Origin: Corylus avellana
Taxonomy: Eukaryota > Streptophyta > Magnoliopsida > Fagales > Betulaceae
Direction: 5' to 3'
NCBI RefSeq assembly: GCF_901000735.1
Contig: NC_081541.1
Location: 6,441,021 to 6,505,020 of the forward strand
Length of the DNA: 64,000 nucleotides
This document shows positions 10,766 to 23,272 of this stretch, one piece after another. Positions within the stretch are counted from its first letter, which is position 1; each line of letters begins with the position of its first letter. The position numbers were made by a program, and so were the translations under genes. Below the pieces are notes generated by a model. The model did no database searches. It was not told the origin of the DNA and saw only the letters and a program-made list of their open reading frames with translations.

Positions 10766-13646
10766 ATGTCATCGGCTGTGGTTGCAGCAGGTTCTTCCTC
10801 CTCCTGCACTGCCACCTTCACCAGGAACCATGCCATCACAACTTCTTCAATAACAGCCGCAAAGCCATTCATAGCATCGAAATGCCAGGTATTATTTCTA
10901 CGAACAAAATCAACTTTCCTCTAATCTCACTTGTCAATAAACCCATTAACAGAAAATCGTTTACACTCTTTCTCCCTCCAGAAAACCACCTTCCAAGGCA
11001 TCTCACTTCAAGAAGCCAAAAGGGGTGTCTCGGATTCCTTCATTGCTGAGAATAGAAGCAGTTTCACCGATGCAAGAAGAGGACTTCAGATCACAGCAAG
11101 GACTGCTGGGGCTTCAAAGACAATTGAGGCTGAGGTTGACAAGCCACTGGGCCTCACTTTGGGCCAAAAGCCTGGAGGTGTTGTTACCATAACTGTGAGT
11201 TCCATGCTTTCTATCTTTTCATTCTTCAAATTGTACAATTTGTTGTGCACAAAAAAGGTAAAATAATGTTGTTTTTTGTATACTTTAATTTTTGTTGAAT
11301 TTGAGGTTGTTCATGGCAACTCATTTGATTTAGGCTGTAGATGGGGGTGGAAATGCAGCAAGAGCAGGACTAAAGGCAGGTGACCAGGTTCTTTACACTA
11401 GCAGTTTCTTTGGAGATGAGCTATGGCCGGCTGATAAGCTGGGATTTACAAAAACTGCCATCCAAGCAAAGCCAGACTCTGTCTACTTCGTTGTTAGCAG
11501 GTTCTCTTTCCTCAATTTTATTTTTTTTATATCCTCTTCTTCAATTTATGTTATTTGTGCAATGTTGGTGAAAAGTATATGGAGGATAGATGAAAGGGAT
11601 TATTTTTGAAGCATGAACAATGATTGAGGCATAGACAATTAGGCTTAGCAGTTTAATTGATACAGAATGCAGGGGACCCTTAAGTCAATTGCTGTACAAA
11701 ATTGACTAGCATCACTACTTTTTTTGTTCTCTTTGTGCATTTTGATCTTATCGGACTAATGGGAATATAGAATCTTAAACCTTCTATTGCATTAAAGTAA
11801 GGAATAGTGTTCTAATGTTTTTTACCCTTTAAATATTTAGGTTAACTTGAATGGAAGGAATAAAGCTCCATGTATGTAGGGCAATCAAGCACTTAGAAAT
11901 TTAGAATTCCAATCACAAACAAATCTGATGGAGTGTCGGTGTGACAGTAAATTCTGTGACTCCAACATGATCAATTTTTGAAGTTTGCCATCATTAAAAC
12001 TTTTGGACAACACTACCCTTCAAAATGCACTAAATGGAGAAAATGGAGGGATTTTGAAATGGAGATGATCCTTTTCCATCTCAAGTGGGGACTTAACTCT
12101 TTGTCCAGAATTGCAGCAGATCTAATGTAAATAACTCTTTCATTTACCAGTCAAACTGCTATTAAGCCTTATATCTGTGACACAGACTAACGGATCTTTT
12201 GAGAATATTGCAAGAATTTCCTATCATAAATTTCTTGGACAGTATTCTATTTATTCTTCAAGGAGCAATAATCTTCAAAGATTGTCAACATGCCAAGAAA
12301 CAATAAATTTTACTTTGAAATGCCTCCAAAGATGAAGATGTGATTGGAAAGTGAAAAGACTAACATACACATCCATTATATAATACTTGTGTTCTATCAC
12401 ATCGTGCATGGGAGTTTGTTTAATTTTTCTACTCTGTTTTGGATCATCATCTTTCATTGGGTCGAATTAAAGAAACTTGCAGCATGCTCTGCATAATGGC
12501 CCTTTACATTCCCCTTTGTGCAATTTGGAAGAATTGATATTGTAGAAAAAAAAATATAAAAATTATAATTGAACTATAATACAAATAAAATCCACAAGTG
12601 ATCTGATGTTGTTGAATTTGTCTTCTTCTTTTTTTTTTCTTTTTTTTTTCTTTTTAATTATAGACCATTTATCCATCTGTGATACAGAGGTGCTGAGGTA
12701 GATGTTAAGCGACTACCAAAGCGTCCAGCTCCTCCTCGCTTTGGAAGGAAATTAACCGATGCTCAGAAGGCAAGCAACATTTTGGCATAATAAGCTTCAA
12801 TGTCCATTTATTTATTTTGTTTTTTAATCTTATGGATTCAAGATTATATCTTGACGGCTTTATGACACCCAGTTCTTAAATGAGCACCTTCTTGCAGGCT
12901 AGAGCTACTCACATATGTCTTGACTGCGGATTCATATACTTTTTACAGAAACCTTTTGATGACCAGGTAAGCTTAGTTCCTGAATTGTATTATTCTTCAT
13001 TATTAAAATATGATGAAGCTTTGATACCATGTTGAAGTTTGTAGGAAAACTAAAATACAAGAATAATAGCGGAATCAAGAGAGAGGAAAGAGAAACAAAG
13101 AATTATAGGTAGTTCGTTGTTAGACACCTACATTCACTACTCTGAATGACCCCTAAGGGTTATATTGTGCTTATTAACTTGTTTGTATACAATACAAATG
13201 TCCCTATTTATAAGATAGTGAATAAATACAAGTATGATAATCAAATTCCCTTGATTTGATTACGATTAACCCGTAAATAGAGAATATTTTAATATCAACC
13301 AAACATGGAATATACGGAAGGAATCACTCTCAGCTTGAGCACTTTTTAACATCACTGGATTGCTTTTTTTGTTGTTCTTTTCTCCTTCTTGCAAAGAGTT
13401 CTTCAATATACATTGCTTGTGATGACTTATTGAGAAATTTGGACTTTTTTTTTTTTTTTTTTCCTTCTTTTGCAGCCGGATTCATATGTATGCCCTCAAT
13501 GTAGAGCACCAAAGAAGAGGTTTGCACTGTATGATGTGACCACCGGAAAAGCTGTTGGTGGAGGGTTGCCGCCAATTGGGGTCATCATTGGACTGGTGGC
13601 TGGTATTGGTGGAATTGGAGCCTTGCTTGTTTATGGTCTTCAATGA
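10766..13646 (+). CDS. ENH1: Plastid PDZ-rubredoxin protein, ENH1-like (274 aa)
   Basis: Six exons: 10766-10888, 10982-11194, 11334-11500, 12688-12769, 12898-12966, 13476-13646. Residues 1-80 are Ser/Thr-rich, like a plastid transit peptide. A PDZ domain spans about 88-168 (GLTL loop at 98-101, ARAGLKAGDQVL). A rubredoxin-type domain follows with C202, C205, C224 and C227 (HICLDC, YVCPQC), which would bind one iron. Residues 250-272 form a membrane span. This order and length match Arabidopsis ENH1 (At5g17170), a thylakoid-associated rubredoxin protein linked to salt and redox responses. The intron after exon 4 starts with GC rather than GT (AAG|GCAAGC). Orthology is inferred from domain order. 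Confidence 0.9.
13018..13301 (-). mobile_element. LTR plus primer-binding site remnant in ENH1-like intron 5
   Basis: Read on the minus strand, 13301-13030 starts TGGTTGATATT and ends CTTCAACA. It is followed by ATGGTATCAAAGC, the usual tRNA-Met primer-binding site of copia elements. This marks a truncated 5' LTR. Related LTR pieces lie at 41530-42060 and 62109-62660, each split by a MITE. Confidence 0.55.
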
Positions 13647-14755
13647 TACTTCTTTCTGTTGCATTCAGATTATGGATCCTTTGCCCTTCTCCCCAAATTA
13701 ATCTGCCTGCTTTACATGACACCTTAAATTCCCAAGTTTGTCTTTGGTATTCACTATCTCAGGAGCTCTACTCTTGGAGCCTTTCTGTGTTGTGCAATGG
13801 TGTAAATCTGAAAAGATCTGCTTCAAGAAAAAGAAACTCCAGGAGCAACCTTTGTGACCAATAGAATTACTCTCAAGTGCATATAGAGGTTCATTTGTTC
13901 AAATATTGTGCGAATTCAGGATTTTACATGTTGCTATTTCAATTATATCTAGCCTTAGCTTTTCACACATCATAACAGTGATTTCATCTCGAAATTCTCC
14001 AAATAATATCTTCAAATTGTTAATTATTTAGAATAAGCTTATGATGGACTATCAAAATTCATGAAAAAAAGTATAATTGCTGCAAATATTATGCAGTTTA
14101 TGACCGAGCTTGAAAGTTGTGGCACAATTTAGTGAAATTGAAGCTCCATATCAATTTGATCAGCTATGACACAAGTTTGTAAAGAAAACCTAAGAAAGTG
14201 ACAACCATGCATCCATGATAATTTGTTTTCTTCTAGAAATATAAACATACTTAAAAAAAAAATGATAGGTTAATTTGACGATAAGTTATTATCAGGATGA
14301 AATTGAAATGTTACAGGTTAAATCTTGGCGTTTGGGAAAACAAAAATGTAAGAACTTATCCTAGCATTTGAAAAAAAAAAAGGGACTTTTGTAAAGAAAA
14401 ATAATCTTTAAATTTAAAAAAAAAAAAAAAAGAAAAAAAAAAAAGAAGCATCGGTTGATAACGGTTTTCAAAACAAAAATTACACTTTTCTCAAAATGAT
14501 TAATAATCGGGAAAAAAAAAAAAACGAAAGCATTTTTCAAAACACAACACTTTTAAATATGAAGTCCTAAAAAAAAAAAAAAAAACTTACAACCTTTATA
14601 TCACGTAAAAATACATTCTTGTTGTTTCTGAGCTTGTGTATCATTTTCCTTAAAAAGAAAATGATTTTCAAACGTTAAAAATAACACAAAAAACACTTTT
14701 TGTTTTCCCTAGTTTTCATAATATCATGATTTATACTTGCATGCACTTATTTAGA
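13647..14755. other. 3' flank of ENH1-like gene
   Basis: Probable 3' UTR, then very A-rich DNA with several poly-A tracts (14260-14590). No gene is seen. Confidence 0.35.
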
Positions 14756-16440
14756 GCCTAAGATGAGGTTTGTTACGTATTAATTTGAGGATAGGAGCCT
14801 AACATGCATTTCGGCCTCTAACCGGACGTTTTATGTACCGGCCTCAAACGTTCTTTTCATTGACAAAACGTTCAACCAATGCCCAGAATGAGTAGAATTA
14901 GGGTTTTGTGATCTTTTAGCTAGTTGTTCTTGATTAGGACCTTATGTGTCTCTAGCAAGTTTTCTAGTATTGCGTATAACGATGAACCATGTTTTGTTAT
15001 AGCAGTGATTTTGAATGTCGGAGGATTTAAGCGAGCGTATAAGATAAGTAAGTACTTACGACTGCCTTCTATGAAAATGTGCGATGTCTTAACTGATTGA
15101 GCACACGTATATTATGAGCATATTTACCTTTTTCTGTAATGCTCCAAGGAAATCAATTAATTAGTAATTGACTCCATGGTTCAACTACCAGCCTTGTCTC
15201 TCTCGGAACAAGATTTAGGAATTTGACCGTCTCCAAATAGAGACTAAAACATAAGACTTCAACTAAGGGACATAGATAACAATAATTTAAACCATAATCA
15301 TAATAACAAGAGTGAAACTTAAAGCATCATAACGTAGATAGATCACAAAATGTATCAGTAAGAGAGCGGTCATCAAAATAATAATACAGATTACTAGTGA
15401 TTGTTCTGAAATAGCATCGACGCCTAAGCTTAACCAAAGATAACATAAACACAATCTCGACCAATTTCCAACAGGTAGTTCCCTCAGCATCCCACATAAA
15501 TTTAAGCCACATTGGGTCCAGATCCTCAAAAATGACTTGAATCAAGTCCTTCACCACCATTAATTGGCTCCCCGAATTCATCTACTGCTAAACTAGCTAT
15601 AACAACACATATATTCATAATGGAGGAAAAATGAATACAATAGTAAATCCGACGACTTAGTAAGTAAAAATGCACGTAATGTACATGCCATTTGAATGGC
15701 GAACTCAGTTGTTAATAAATCATATGCATCATTGTAATGTGATAGTTATTCGTGGATGCAATATAGATATAATATATGTTGTAACTATGAGAATCAAGTA
15801 ATAGTTTAAACTGTATGGTTTACCCAAGATATTATTACTTCTTAACAGGGTTGATGCTATCCCGAGGGACATGTAATACAAGCCGGTGTCCCGGCTATTG
15901 TACACTACCATTCATAACATTAGCAGCCAAATCAAGTCCGACCTCGGGTAGTTCACGCTACTAATGATGTACGTCCTGTAGTAACTCGCTAATCAAACAT
16001 GGCTGCGCCGGTCATGAAACAACCATTAGATCTAAGGCCCGTACAACACACAAACTTTTGATCATAGAGTTAATATGTATAATGAGCCCATGGCCGTTAT
16101 CCAATAGGTACCGGTGTGCCATGTCATATGATACAATTAGTTTTATCCGTCTTTTACATGCATGCTCTTACAAATCTCACCATATTCATTATCTTATTGA
16201 AGCAACACATGTTTTCACAAAATAGAGTTCATAGTAGATAAAAAAATGTATTTCATAAGAGTTCTAAAGATGCATGTTTGGTACACAAAAAATAGTTGTG
16301 TAATACGGAAAAATAATGATAAGTATTCATGTGAGTTTGTAGTCACCCAAAGTCTTATTGTTCCTCCAAATATTCCTGGTGTTCCACACTCTCAAAATAT
16401 GTGAAAAGAGTCAAAAGACCTAGCATTAGTCCTAATGCCA
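14756..16440. mobile_element. Probable LTR-retrotransposon remnants
   Basis: Unlike its neighbours, this stretch is moderately GC-rich and lacks frames of useful length. Text such as TAAGTACTTACGACTGCC (about 15048) and the GCATGACC/CCGAGGTCGG region read on the minus strand (15890-16020) resembles LTR sequence of gypsy-type elements. Two opposed fragments may be present. I could not define ends or target duplications, so the family call is tentative. Confidence 0.35.
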
Positions 16441-16695
16441 AACACTAGCCAACAGGGGAACGGGGAAGGGATCATAGCGGATTCTTTCCGCTCTCGACTC
16501 TTTTCCTTGCTCACCTTTTTCCTCACAAAGGAAGGAAAAAGAAAAATGAAAGAGCTTTTTTTTCTTTTCTTTTTTTTTTGTGTTTTCTAGCGGGAAAAAA
16601 AGGAAGAAACGTACTCCCTCCAGGACCAGTGACTACCAAATCAAATCCCCATTTTGCCGCTTTTTCAGGGTGGCAGGGCAAGGAGGTCCTCTCCT

Positions 16696-16780
16696 TGACG
16701 TCATTCAACCTTGTTTGTGTAAAACCCTGCCAAAGTCACGTGCAGCGTTAAGTGTGGAAGAAGTTTTTAAAAGTGACGTG
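16696..16780 (+). promoter_or_regulatory. Cluster of ACGT-core (bZIP-type) sites before gene C
   Basis: TGACGTCA (16696-16703), CACGTG (16737-16742) and TGACGTG (16774-16780) lie within 170 bp of the gene C ATG. These are textbook binding cores for plant bZIP factors. The TGACGTCA is repeated in the dead promoter at 21121-21128, so the arrangement predates that copy's loss. Confidence 0.45.
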
Positions 16781-16863
16781 ATGAAAGTTGTGCTGCAAAA
16801 GGAACCAGCCACCGAGACTTGTAGCTCCGAGGCATTTCCACCGTGATTAGAGTTTGTTTAACT

Positions 16864-18488
16864 ATGGCACCGAATAAATCAAAAAGAACTCGCCGGAGGA
16901 ATGACCACCGGCCGTTAAGTTGTATGGCGGGTAGGAGACCCTCGCACTTCTTCAAGATCATACTCCCCTCTACTATCGACGACAAGAAACTGGTAATTAA
17001 TGCCTTCTCACTACCTTGCTCAGTTTGCCTGCTTGTTTCTTTCTCTTTCCATTAATTTCTTGAATATTACTGCTGGTACTATCATATCTCATGATGGGTT
17101 TCTTGGTTCTTGTTTGTTTTGGCACTTGGAAATAACAAGAAAGAGGTTTAATTCATTTCCAGTTTCAATTTCCGGCCCATTTTTGTTTGTTCAACATGGG
17201 ATGGAGCTAGATATAATTGCGGATAATTATATTGATATAACAAAGTTCGAATAATTTAATTTAAAAATAGTGATTGGGGTTTAAAGATTAATTAATTAAT
17301 AAATTCTGGCAAACAATTTCTTGTTGAAAATGTTGATAGCTCTTCAACGTCATTTGGTACTGAATTTCCTCTGTTGACAAGGTTTCTGCACCTTTAAAGT
17401 TTAAAGTATGCATTGCCCTGTTTCATTTTAATAGAAGGTAATTACCTTGCCAATTGATATGTTTAGGCTACAGGGGATGAGAAACCAAAACCCAAATCAA
17501 TCTTTAAAAAGTTTAATTGAAGTTGTTGGTTTATGCTGCAATTATTTTACAACAGAGATTTTTATCTGCATCACACATGTGACAATATAACTCACCTTGG
17601 TGGTTGCAGAGGATTCCTGTAAAGTTTGTAATGGAATTTGGGTATGAACTGTCTGATGTTGCCACACTTACTGTTCCTAATGGTCATTTTTGGCAAGTGG
17701 GATTGGAGAAAGCCAACAAGGAGATTTGGTTTGATGATGGTTGGCAGGATTTTATGGAATCCCATTCAATTCATTATGGCTACTTTTTAGTGTTCAGATA
17801 TGAAAGGAATTCAAAATTCCATGTTCTTGTGTTTGATAATACTGCAACTGAGATTCATTACCCACGGAGAGAAGATTGTGAATTGGAAGATGAGGTGGAC
17901 AAGTTGAAGGAAAATGAAATGTCTAACTCAGATAAGCTGTTCCCAAAACATGAAGTAGATGGGGGAACATATGTTAGGGAAATATTTTCTGGCACATCTT
18001 CAAAAGGAAGACTCATGATGTCCAGAGGAAACGACAGAGCAATCGAAGCAGCCAGACTGTTGAAGCCTACAAGTCCTTCGTTCATGGCCTTCGTGCGCCC
18101 ATATCATATAAGTAAACGAGGTTATAATTTGGTGAGCTTTTGTACATGATGTGATCATGTTTTTCTAATATCAGTTTGAATATATATATATATACAATTG
18201 TTTCGATCCTTGTTTCTTGTGCAGTATGTGCCTCTTGAATTTGCTGGCAAGTATCTTAGTGGGCATCAGTTTGTCAGACTTCAAACTTGTGATGGAAAAC
18301 AATGGCGTGCCCGGTGCTATGGTAGCCATGATGGGAAATCAAAATCAAGTAAAACTATACGGTGGTGTCAGTTTTGCAGAGACAAAGACTTAGAAGAAGG
18401 AGACGTGTGTGTGTTTGAGCTGATCAAGAGGAATCCTGTTGTGCTTAAGGTCTCAATATTTCACCTGGCTGACTATGAAGTTAACTAA
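16864..18488 (+). CDS. VRN1-like double B3-domain protein, gene C (304 aa)
   Basis: Exons are 16864-16992, 17610-18131 and 18225-18488, with phase-0 GT-AG introns. The basic N-terminus is shorter than in the other members (43 codons in exon 1). First B3 about residues 28-126 and second about 195-300 are complete (SHFFKIILPSTI, IWFDDGWQDFM, EEGDVCVFELI). The linker lacks the IIDLDDA acidic segment of A/B/E/G and instead runs ELEDEVDKLKENEMSNS. Its intron 1 donor context (GTAATTAATGCC) has a 4-bp insertion after the GT. Sister of gene D. A nuclear DNA-binding role is inferred from the family. Confidence 0.87.
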
Positions 18489-18751
18489 CTTTCACACATA
18501 ACTTGTCTAAACTCAGAGTCAGTGGTGAGTGGTGTTTGGCATGCAGAAGCTTTTAGGATGTATGGTTTTTGTTTTTGTTTTTATATATGCATGGACTTTT
18601 TCCAGTAGTGATATGGCTTGTACACAAGATTCATGATGCTAAAGCTTTTGTGTAAGCTTATCCATACTACGTACTAATCTAATTAGTTTCTACTACACTT
18701 AATATGTCTCTGTTATTATTTAACATAGATCCACAGAATCAGGATTTGCTG

Positions 18752-18787
<36 letters not shown>

Positions 18788-20570
18788 CTTTCTTCGGAGG
18801 GTAATTTTTGAAGTCTTTCAGATCATTAATGTGTTGTTAGACATGTGCCATCAGTAGCCGCTCATTAAATTTTCTCTAAATTTAATTTTAAAAAATTGCC
18901 ATTAAATAAGTAAATATCATTTTTTTTTTTACTTTAACTAAATGGGGCTCAGAGTCCCATCACCGGCGCACAGAGTGGTCAGAGGAAGTGGTGGTGCCAA
19001 CGGCAAAGGGAGAGGCAGTGGGGAGGGGAGGGATAAAATGGTCTTCTAAATGGAAATTTGGAGATTGGGAAGGTCAGGTGTTGAGGGGTCGAAGGAGATA
19101 TGCATGGAAGCCATGACAAGGAGAGACAGAGAGCAGACACTTGCGTGGTAGGAGGGAGAGAGAGAGAGAGAAATGGAAACCAGGTTGAGTGGTGGAAGAG
19201 AGTGAAAATAAAATTTAAAAACAAATAATTCTAGATAGTTAGAAAAATGGTAGCATCTATGATTATATATATAGGTGATTATGTGATGATTGCGAGTTGG
19301 ATTGATCTGCAAAAGAAACAATTTCAATTTTAGCCCCTCAAATGTTGTCAATAACCGCATCAGCACGTACGTTCCTATGTATCACAAACTTATTGAAACT
19401 ATTTCTTTTTTTTTTTAAGTTTCTGTTTTAAGTTGGTGGAATTTGACCATAGTGTAAGGGATTTTATTATTTATTTTGGGTTGTTTTATTTATAAACACA
19501 TGGATTAGGAATTAAATCGTAACGAGACTGGACTTACAAGACATGGCTAGGATTTTGATCCAAGCCCTAGCCATGCATGTAAGACACAAGGCTAGCTAGG
19601 GTTTTTATACCAGTTTTGACATTATTCGATCTTTAATTTAAATTCTACACGATCTCATAAAATAATATTGAAATGGTAATAAAATAATAAAAAAAAAATT
19701 ATCATTATGTTTTTAAACGAGTCATAGATATGTTATACAATATGAGGTTATTTCGTGTGATATATCTTTAATTTTATTACTTAATTAGTTAGAATAAGCT
19801 TTTGATATACAATTGAAATCCATGTAATTAGAACGTATATAAATACCGGGTCACTTGTTTGACACATTTCCCTTTGTAATTATTGTTGCACTGTTTTAAT
19901 TTGTTTTAGGTTTGTTGTTGGACAACCCATCCATTTTTCGTTGTTAAAATCTCCCACTTCTTCTTCCTTTTAGAAGTGGTAAAGATCCTCCTCTATAGCC
20001 CTTTTTTTATTTGCTTAGAAATAAAAAATAAAAAATAAAAAAAAAACAAACGTATATAAATACAGCAAATATTAGGTCCAATTAAAAAAAAAATTCAAGT
20101 ATTTCTCTCAAAATCAATTTCAAAATTTTTACTTTTTACATCATATCAATTACATTTTTATTATTATTCAAATAAAAAAATAACCACAAAACAATTTTTT
20201 TTACATTTTCATATAAAATATTTTTACTTTTTTTTCCAACATTAATCAAATCTACTAATTTATGGCCTACTTCATTTTTTCTGACAAACATACCGCAAGT
20301 CTCAAACACACCCAAGGTTTTGAAATCCAACTACCGACCTTTTTATTTTTGAAATCGAACTACCGACCTTTAATTGGACAGGAAACAGTCATATCAGGAC
20401 AAAGTACCAAAATCTTGGACCAACCTCCAAAAGATTTTTGAACTTGAGCTAACCCCTTGAATATCTGTTCTGTCCTTAATTCTCCTAAAAAAAATACTTC
20501 TTTGAACACAAATGAGTTTATTATTATTATTATTATTATTATTTATTTTTTAATTCTGAGCAAACAATAG
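18489..20570. other. Intergenic region downstream of gene C
   Basis: Begins with a 3' UTR-like stretch shared with gene D, then a (TA)n run at 18757-18784. The block at about 18795-19220 is also found downstream of E and G, so it belongs to the ancestral B3 unit. The remainder is AT-rich with no gene seen. Confidence 0.4.
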
Positions 20571-20611
20571 CCAATAGGGGAATGGGGAAGGGATCACAGT
20601 GGATTCTTTTT

Positions 20612-20941
20612 AGGTTAAATTCATTTTACTTAGTAAAGTTTTAAGAGTTTTTAAATTTTAACTCTAATATTTAAAAATTGATAATGCACTACTTAATGTT
20701 TTTAAAAAATTTTAATTCAGATTTTTTGTTATTAATTTATGTCTAATTGGACAGAAATTTTTTTTTTTAAAAAAAAAAAAAGTATTGAGGGTAATTATGT
20801 AATTTCATAAATTTTCATCTAATTTAACGAAGATATGAATTAAATTTTTTTAAAACATTAAAAAGTACATTACCAATTTTTAAATATTATGATTGAAATA
20901 GAAAAATTTTTAAAACTTCAAAAATAAAATGAATTTAACCC
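20612..20941. mobile_element. MITE with GGTTAAATTCATTTTA ends
   Basis: Inverted ends GGTTAAATTCATTTTA and TAAAATGAATTTAACC flank an AT-rich body without coding capacity. Gene C's promoter is uninterrupted at this point, which confirms insertion. ATTCTTTTT before and ATTCTTCCT after are a probable 9-bp target duplication with two mismatches, as in Mutator-like elements. Confidence 0.65.
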
Positions 20942-21136
20942 ATTCTTCCTGCTCTTGACTTTTTTCCTTGCTCACCTTTTTCCTCACAAAGGAAAGGGAA
21001 AAGAAAACGAAAGAGATTTTTTTTTTTTTTTTTTTTTCTTTTTCTAGCAGGTAAAAAAAATCCCCATTATGCCAAATTTTTCAGGGTGGCGTCACTGGCA
21101 TGGCAAGGAGCTCCTGTGTTTGACGTCAGTTAACTT

Positions 21137-21395
21137 TGGCTGTGTTCCGCAATGAAATGATAAAAAAAAAAAAAAAAGGAAAGTGCAACGGTATTATATC
21201 AGATTTAATTAATATGAAGGAAAAAAATAAAAATATTTTATATATAAAAAATAAAATAAAAAATTATTTTTTTTCTAATTTTTTTATTTAAATAATAAAA
21301 AAAAATAATTAATATGATATAAAAAATAAAAATATTAAAGTTAATTTTGAGACAAATTTTGTAAATTTTTGAATCTGGTCTAACACAACCAAAGG
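21137..21395. mobile_element. Small AT-rich MITE in the ghost promoter
   Basis: Ends TTTGGCTGTGTTC and, inverted, TTTGGTTGTGTTAG bracket an AT-rich core. Gene C has no such insert between its CATTCAACC and AAACCCTGCC strings. Confidence 0.45.
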
Positions 21396-21696
21396 TTCTG
21401 TCAAACCCTGCCAAAGTTACGTGCAGCAGCAGTATAGAAGAAGTTTTTAAAACTGACGTGACAGTTTGACGTTAGGGGAAGCTTCCCGACGTGAATGTTG
21501 TGTTAAATCAGCCATTGGGGGGAGCACAGCATCAGGTCCGAGGCATTTCCACCGTGGGATCACAGCCACTGATTGCAGAAGCTTTAAGGATCTGGCTTTT
21601 GTTTTTGTTTCATATTTAGGGTTTTGTCCAGTGCTATAGCTTCTACTCATGCTTTAAAACTTTTCTGTAAGCTTGTCCATGCTAATATTAAACTAT

Positions 21697-22121
21697 GGGT
21701 TAAATACTTAATACTTATTGGAATTTGAAAACTTTATTTTTACTTTATTGGAATTTTATTTTTATCACAGAATCTTCAGTTAGTCCATCAGTTAGTTGAT
21801 CGTTAAGACTAACACGTAGATTAATCAAATGTTGACACGTGACACCTATTTAATTTTTTTTTTAATGTATTTAAAAAAAAAAAAAAAAATGAAAAAAGCC
21901 ACCCCCAATTTTTTTTCCTATTCTTTTTTTTTTAAATAATAAATTAAATAGGTGCCACGTGTCAACATCTGATTAATCCACGTGTCAGTCATAACGGTCA
22001 ATTAACGAATGAACTAACTTAGTCCTTTATCAAAACCCCAAGGGAATTCTGTGATAAAAATGAAACCCTAAAGGGGTAAAAATAAAGTTTTCAAATCCCA
22101 AGAGTATTAAGTATTTAACCC
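21697..22121. mobile_element. 425-bp long-inverted-repeat MITE
   Basis: Ends GGGTTAAATACTTAATACT and AGTATTAAGTATTTAACCC are inverted, and similarity extends inward on both arms (GTTGACACGTG against CACGTGTCAAC). TTAAACTAT precedes and TTAAACTTT follows, a 9-bp duplication with one mismatch that suggests the Mutator superfamily. Confidence 0.75.
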
Positions 22122-23272
22122 TTAAACTTTTTTGTAACGTTTAATTAATTTCTACTACACCTAATATGTCTTGGTTGTTATTAAACATAGATCCACGGAA
22201 TTAAGATTTTTTGTATTTTCATATTATTTTTCTTCCATCAAATCGAATGTATACGGGCTAAACATAAGTGGCTCCGTTTGGCATTGGCCTGAAATTGTTT
22301 AATTGCTTGGAAGCGTAACAAAAATTGACTGATGCGAGAAAAAAAGTAAAAATATTTAATATAAAAGTGAAATAATTTTATTTTTTAGTGATTTTATATT
22401 TAAATAATAATAAAATAATAATATTGATGTGATATAAAAAAAATGTTAAAAATTTTTTTAAAAAAAAATTGAAGAATAGCAAATTGGCAATGACAAACAG
22501 AGCCACTATTATTATTATCCTGTTTGTATCAAGACTAAATTAAAAATTTTAAAACAACTTTTTGATTTGATAAAAAAAAAAAACAAGGTAAAATCCTTTT
22601 AACTCCCTTAAACTACCATTCCAATGATACTTTATCCTCAAACTACAAAAATAATGATAATATACTCTCAATTTTAACAAAACGATGAAATACCTTTACT
22701 AAAATAAATACAAAAAAATATAAAAAATTATTTATTTTTTTCAAAATTTTAAGGGTATTTATGTCTTATTGAAAGTTCTATAGAAGTAATTTTATCATTT
22801 TATTAGTATAAGGAGAGTATATTGTCATTGTTTTGGTAATTTTAGAGTAAATTATCGTGATAGTTTAGAGAATAGATTATGATTGAAGATTATAATTTGA
22901 AGTGGTTAAGTTAATTTTTTTTAAAAAAAAACCCGACAAGTTTGAGTTAAAAAGACTTTTTGGTCTTTGGTTACATTTTTTAAACTAGGAACGTAAGCCG
23001 GATGATCCACTACAAGAAGACGTCAGCCAACTCAACTTCAAGTCTTCAACGCTTTTTTTCTGAAGAAACCTCTCTTTCACGTCACTCAATTTTTCCAGTC
23101 AAGAAGGACAACTATATCAGAAAGTGATTTTTGTCTTTGGTGCCGTGCTACATCAGTGTCTACATATCAGCCACTACGCTGAGAATCGGAGCTGATTCTA
23201 AGGGGAACAGAGTAGCTTCGAGGTATTTCCACCGTTGGATCAATCAACCTTCGTGACAATACTCTTTTAACT
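22122..23272. other. Intergenic region upstream of gene D with two MITEs
   Basis: About 22262-22507 has inverted ends AGTGGCTCCGTTTGGCATTG and TAGTGGCTCTGTTTGTCATT. About 22587-22925 has loosely inverted arms containing AATGATAATATACTCTC and GAGAGTATATTGTCATTG. The last 250 bp are the gene D promoter, with GACGTCAGCC at about 23020 and the leader motif at 23222-23241. Confidence 0.5.

Larger units (their letters stand above)
20571..22240 (+). pseudogene. Ghost B3 unit: promoter and leader fused to 3' UTR, coding body lost
   Basis: Sequence at 20571-21560 matches the upstream region of gene C piece by piece: AGGGGAATGGGGAAGGGATC, the CTCACCTTTTTCCTCACAAA block, CCCTGCCAAAG and the leader motif CATTTCCACCGTGGGATC. 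From about 21573 (GCAGAAGCTTTAAGG) it matches the 3' UTR found downstream of C and D. The whole coding region and introns are missing between them, within about 15 bp. Three MITEs interrupt it (20612-20941, 21137-21395, 21697-22121). Confidence 0.75.

Noticed and set aside
13643..13864. 73-codon frame after the ENH1-like stop
   Set aside because: It lies in the expected 3' UTR and has no family match.
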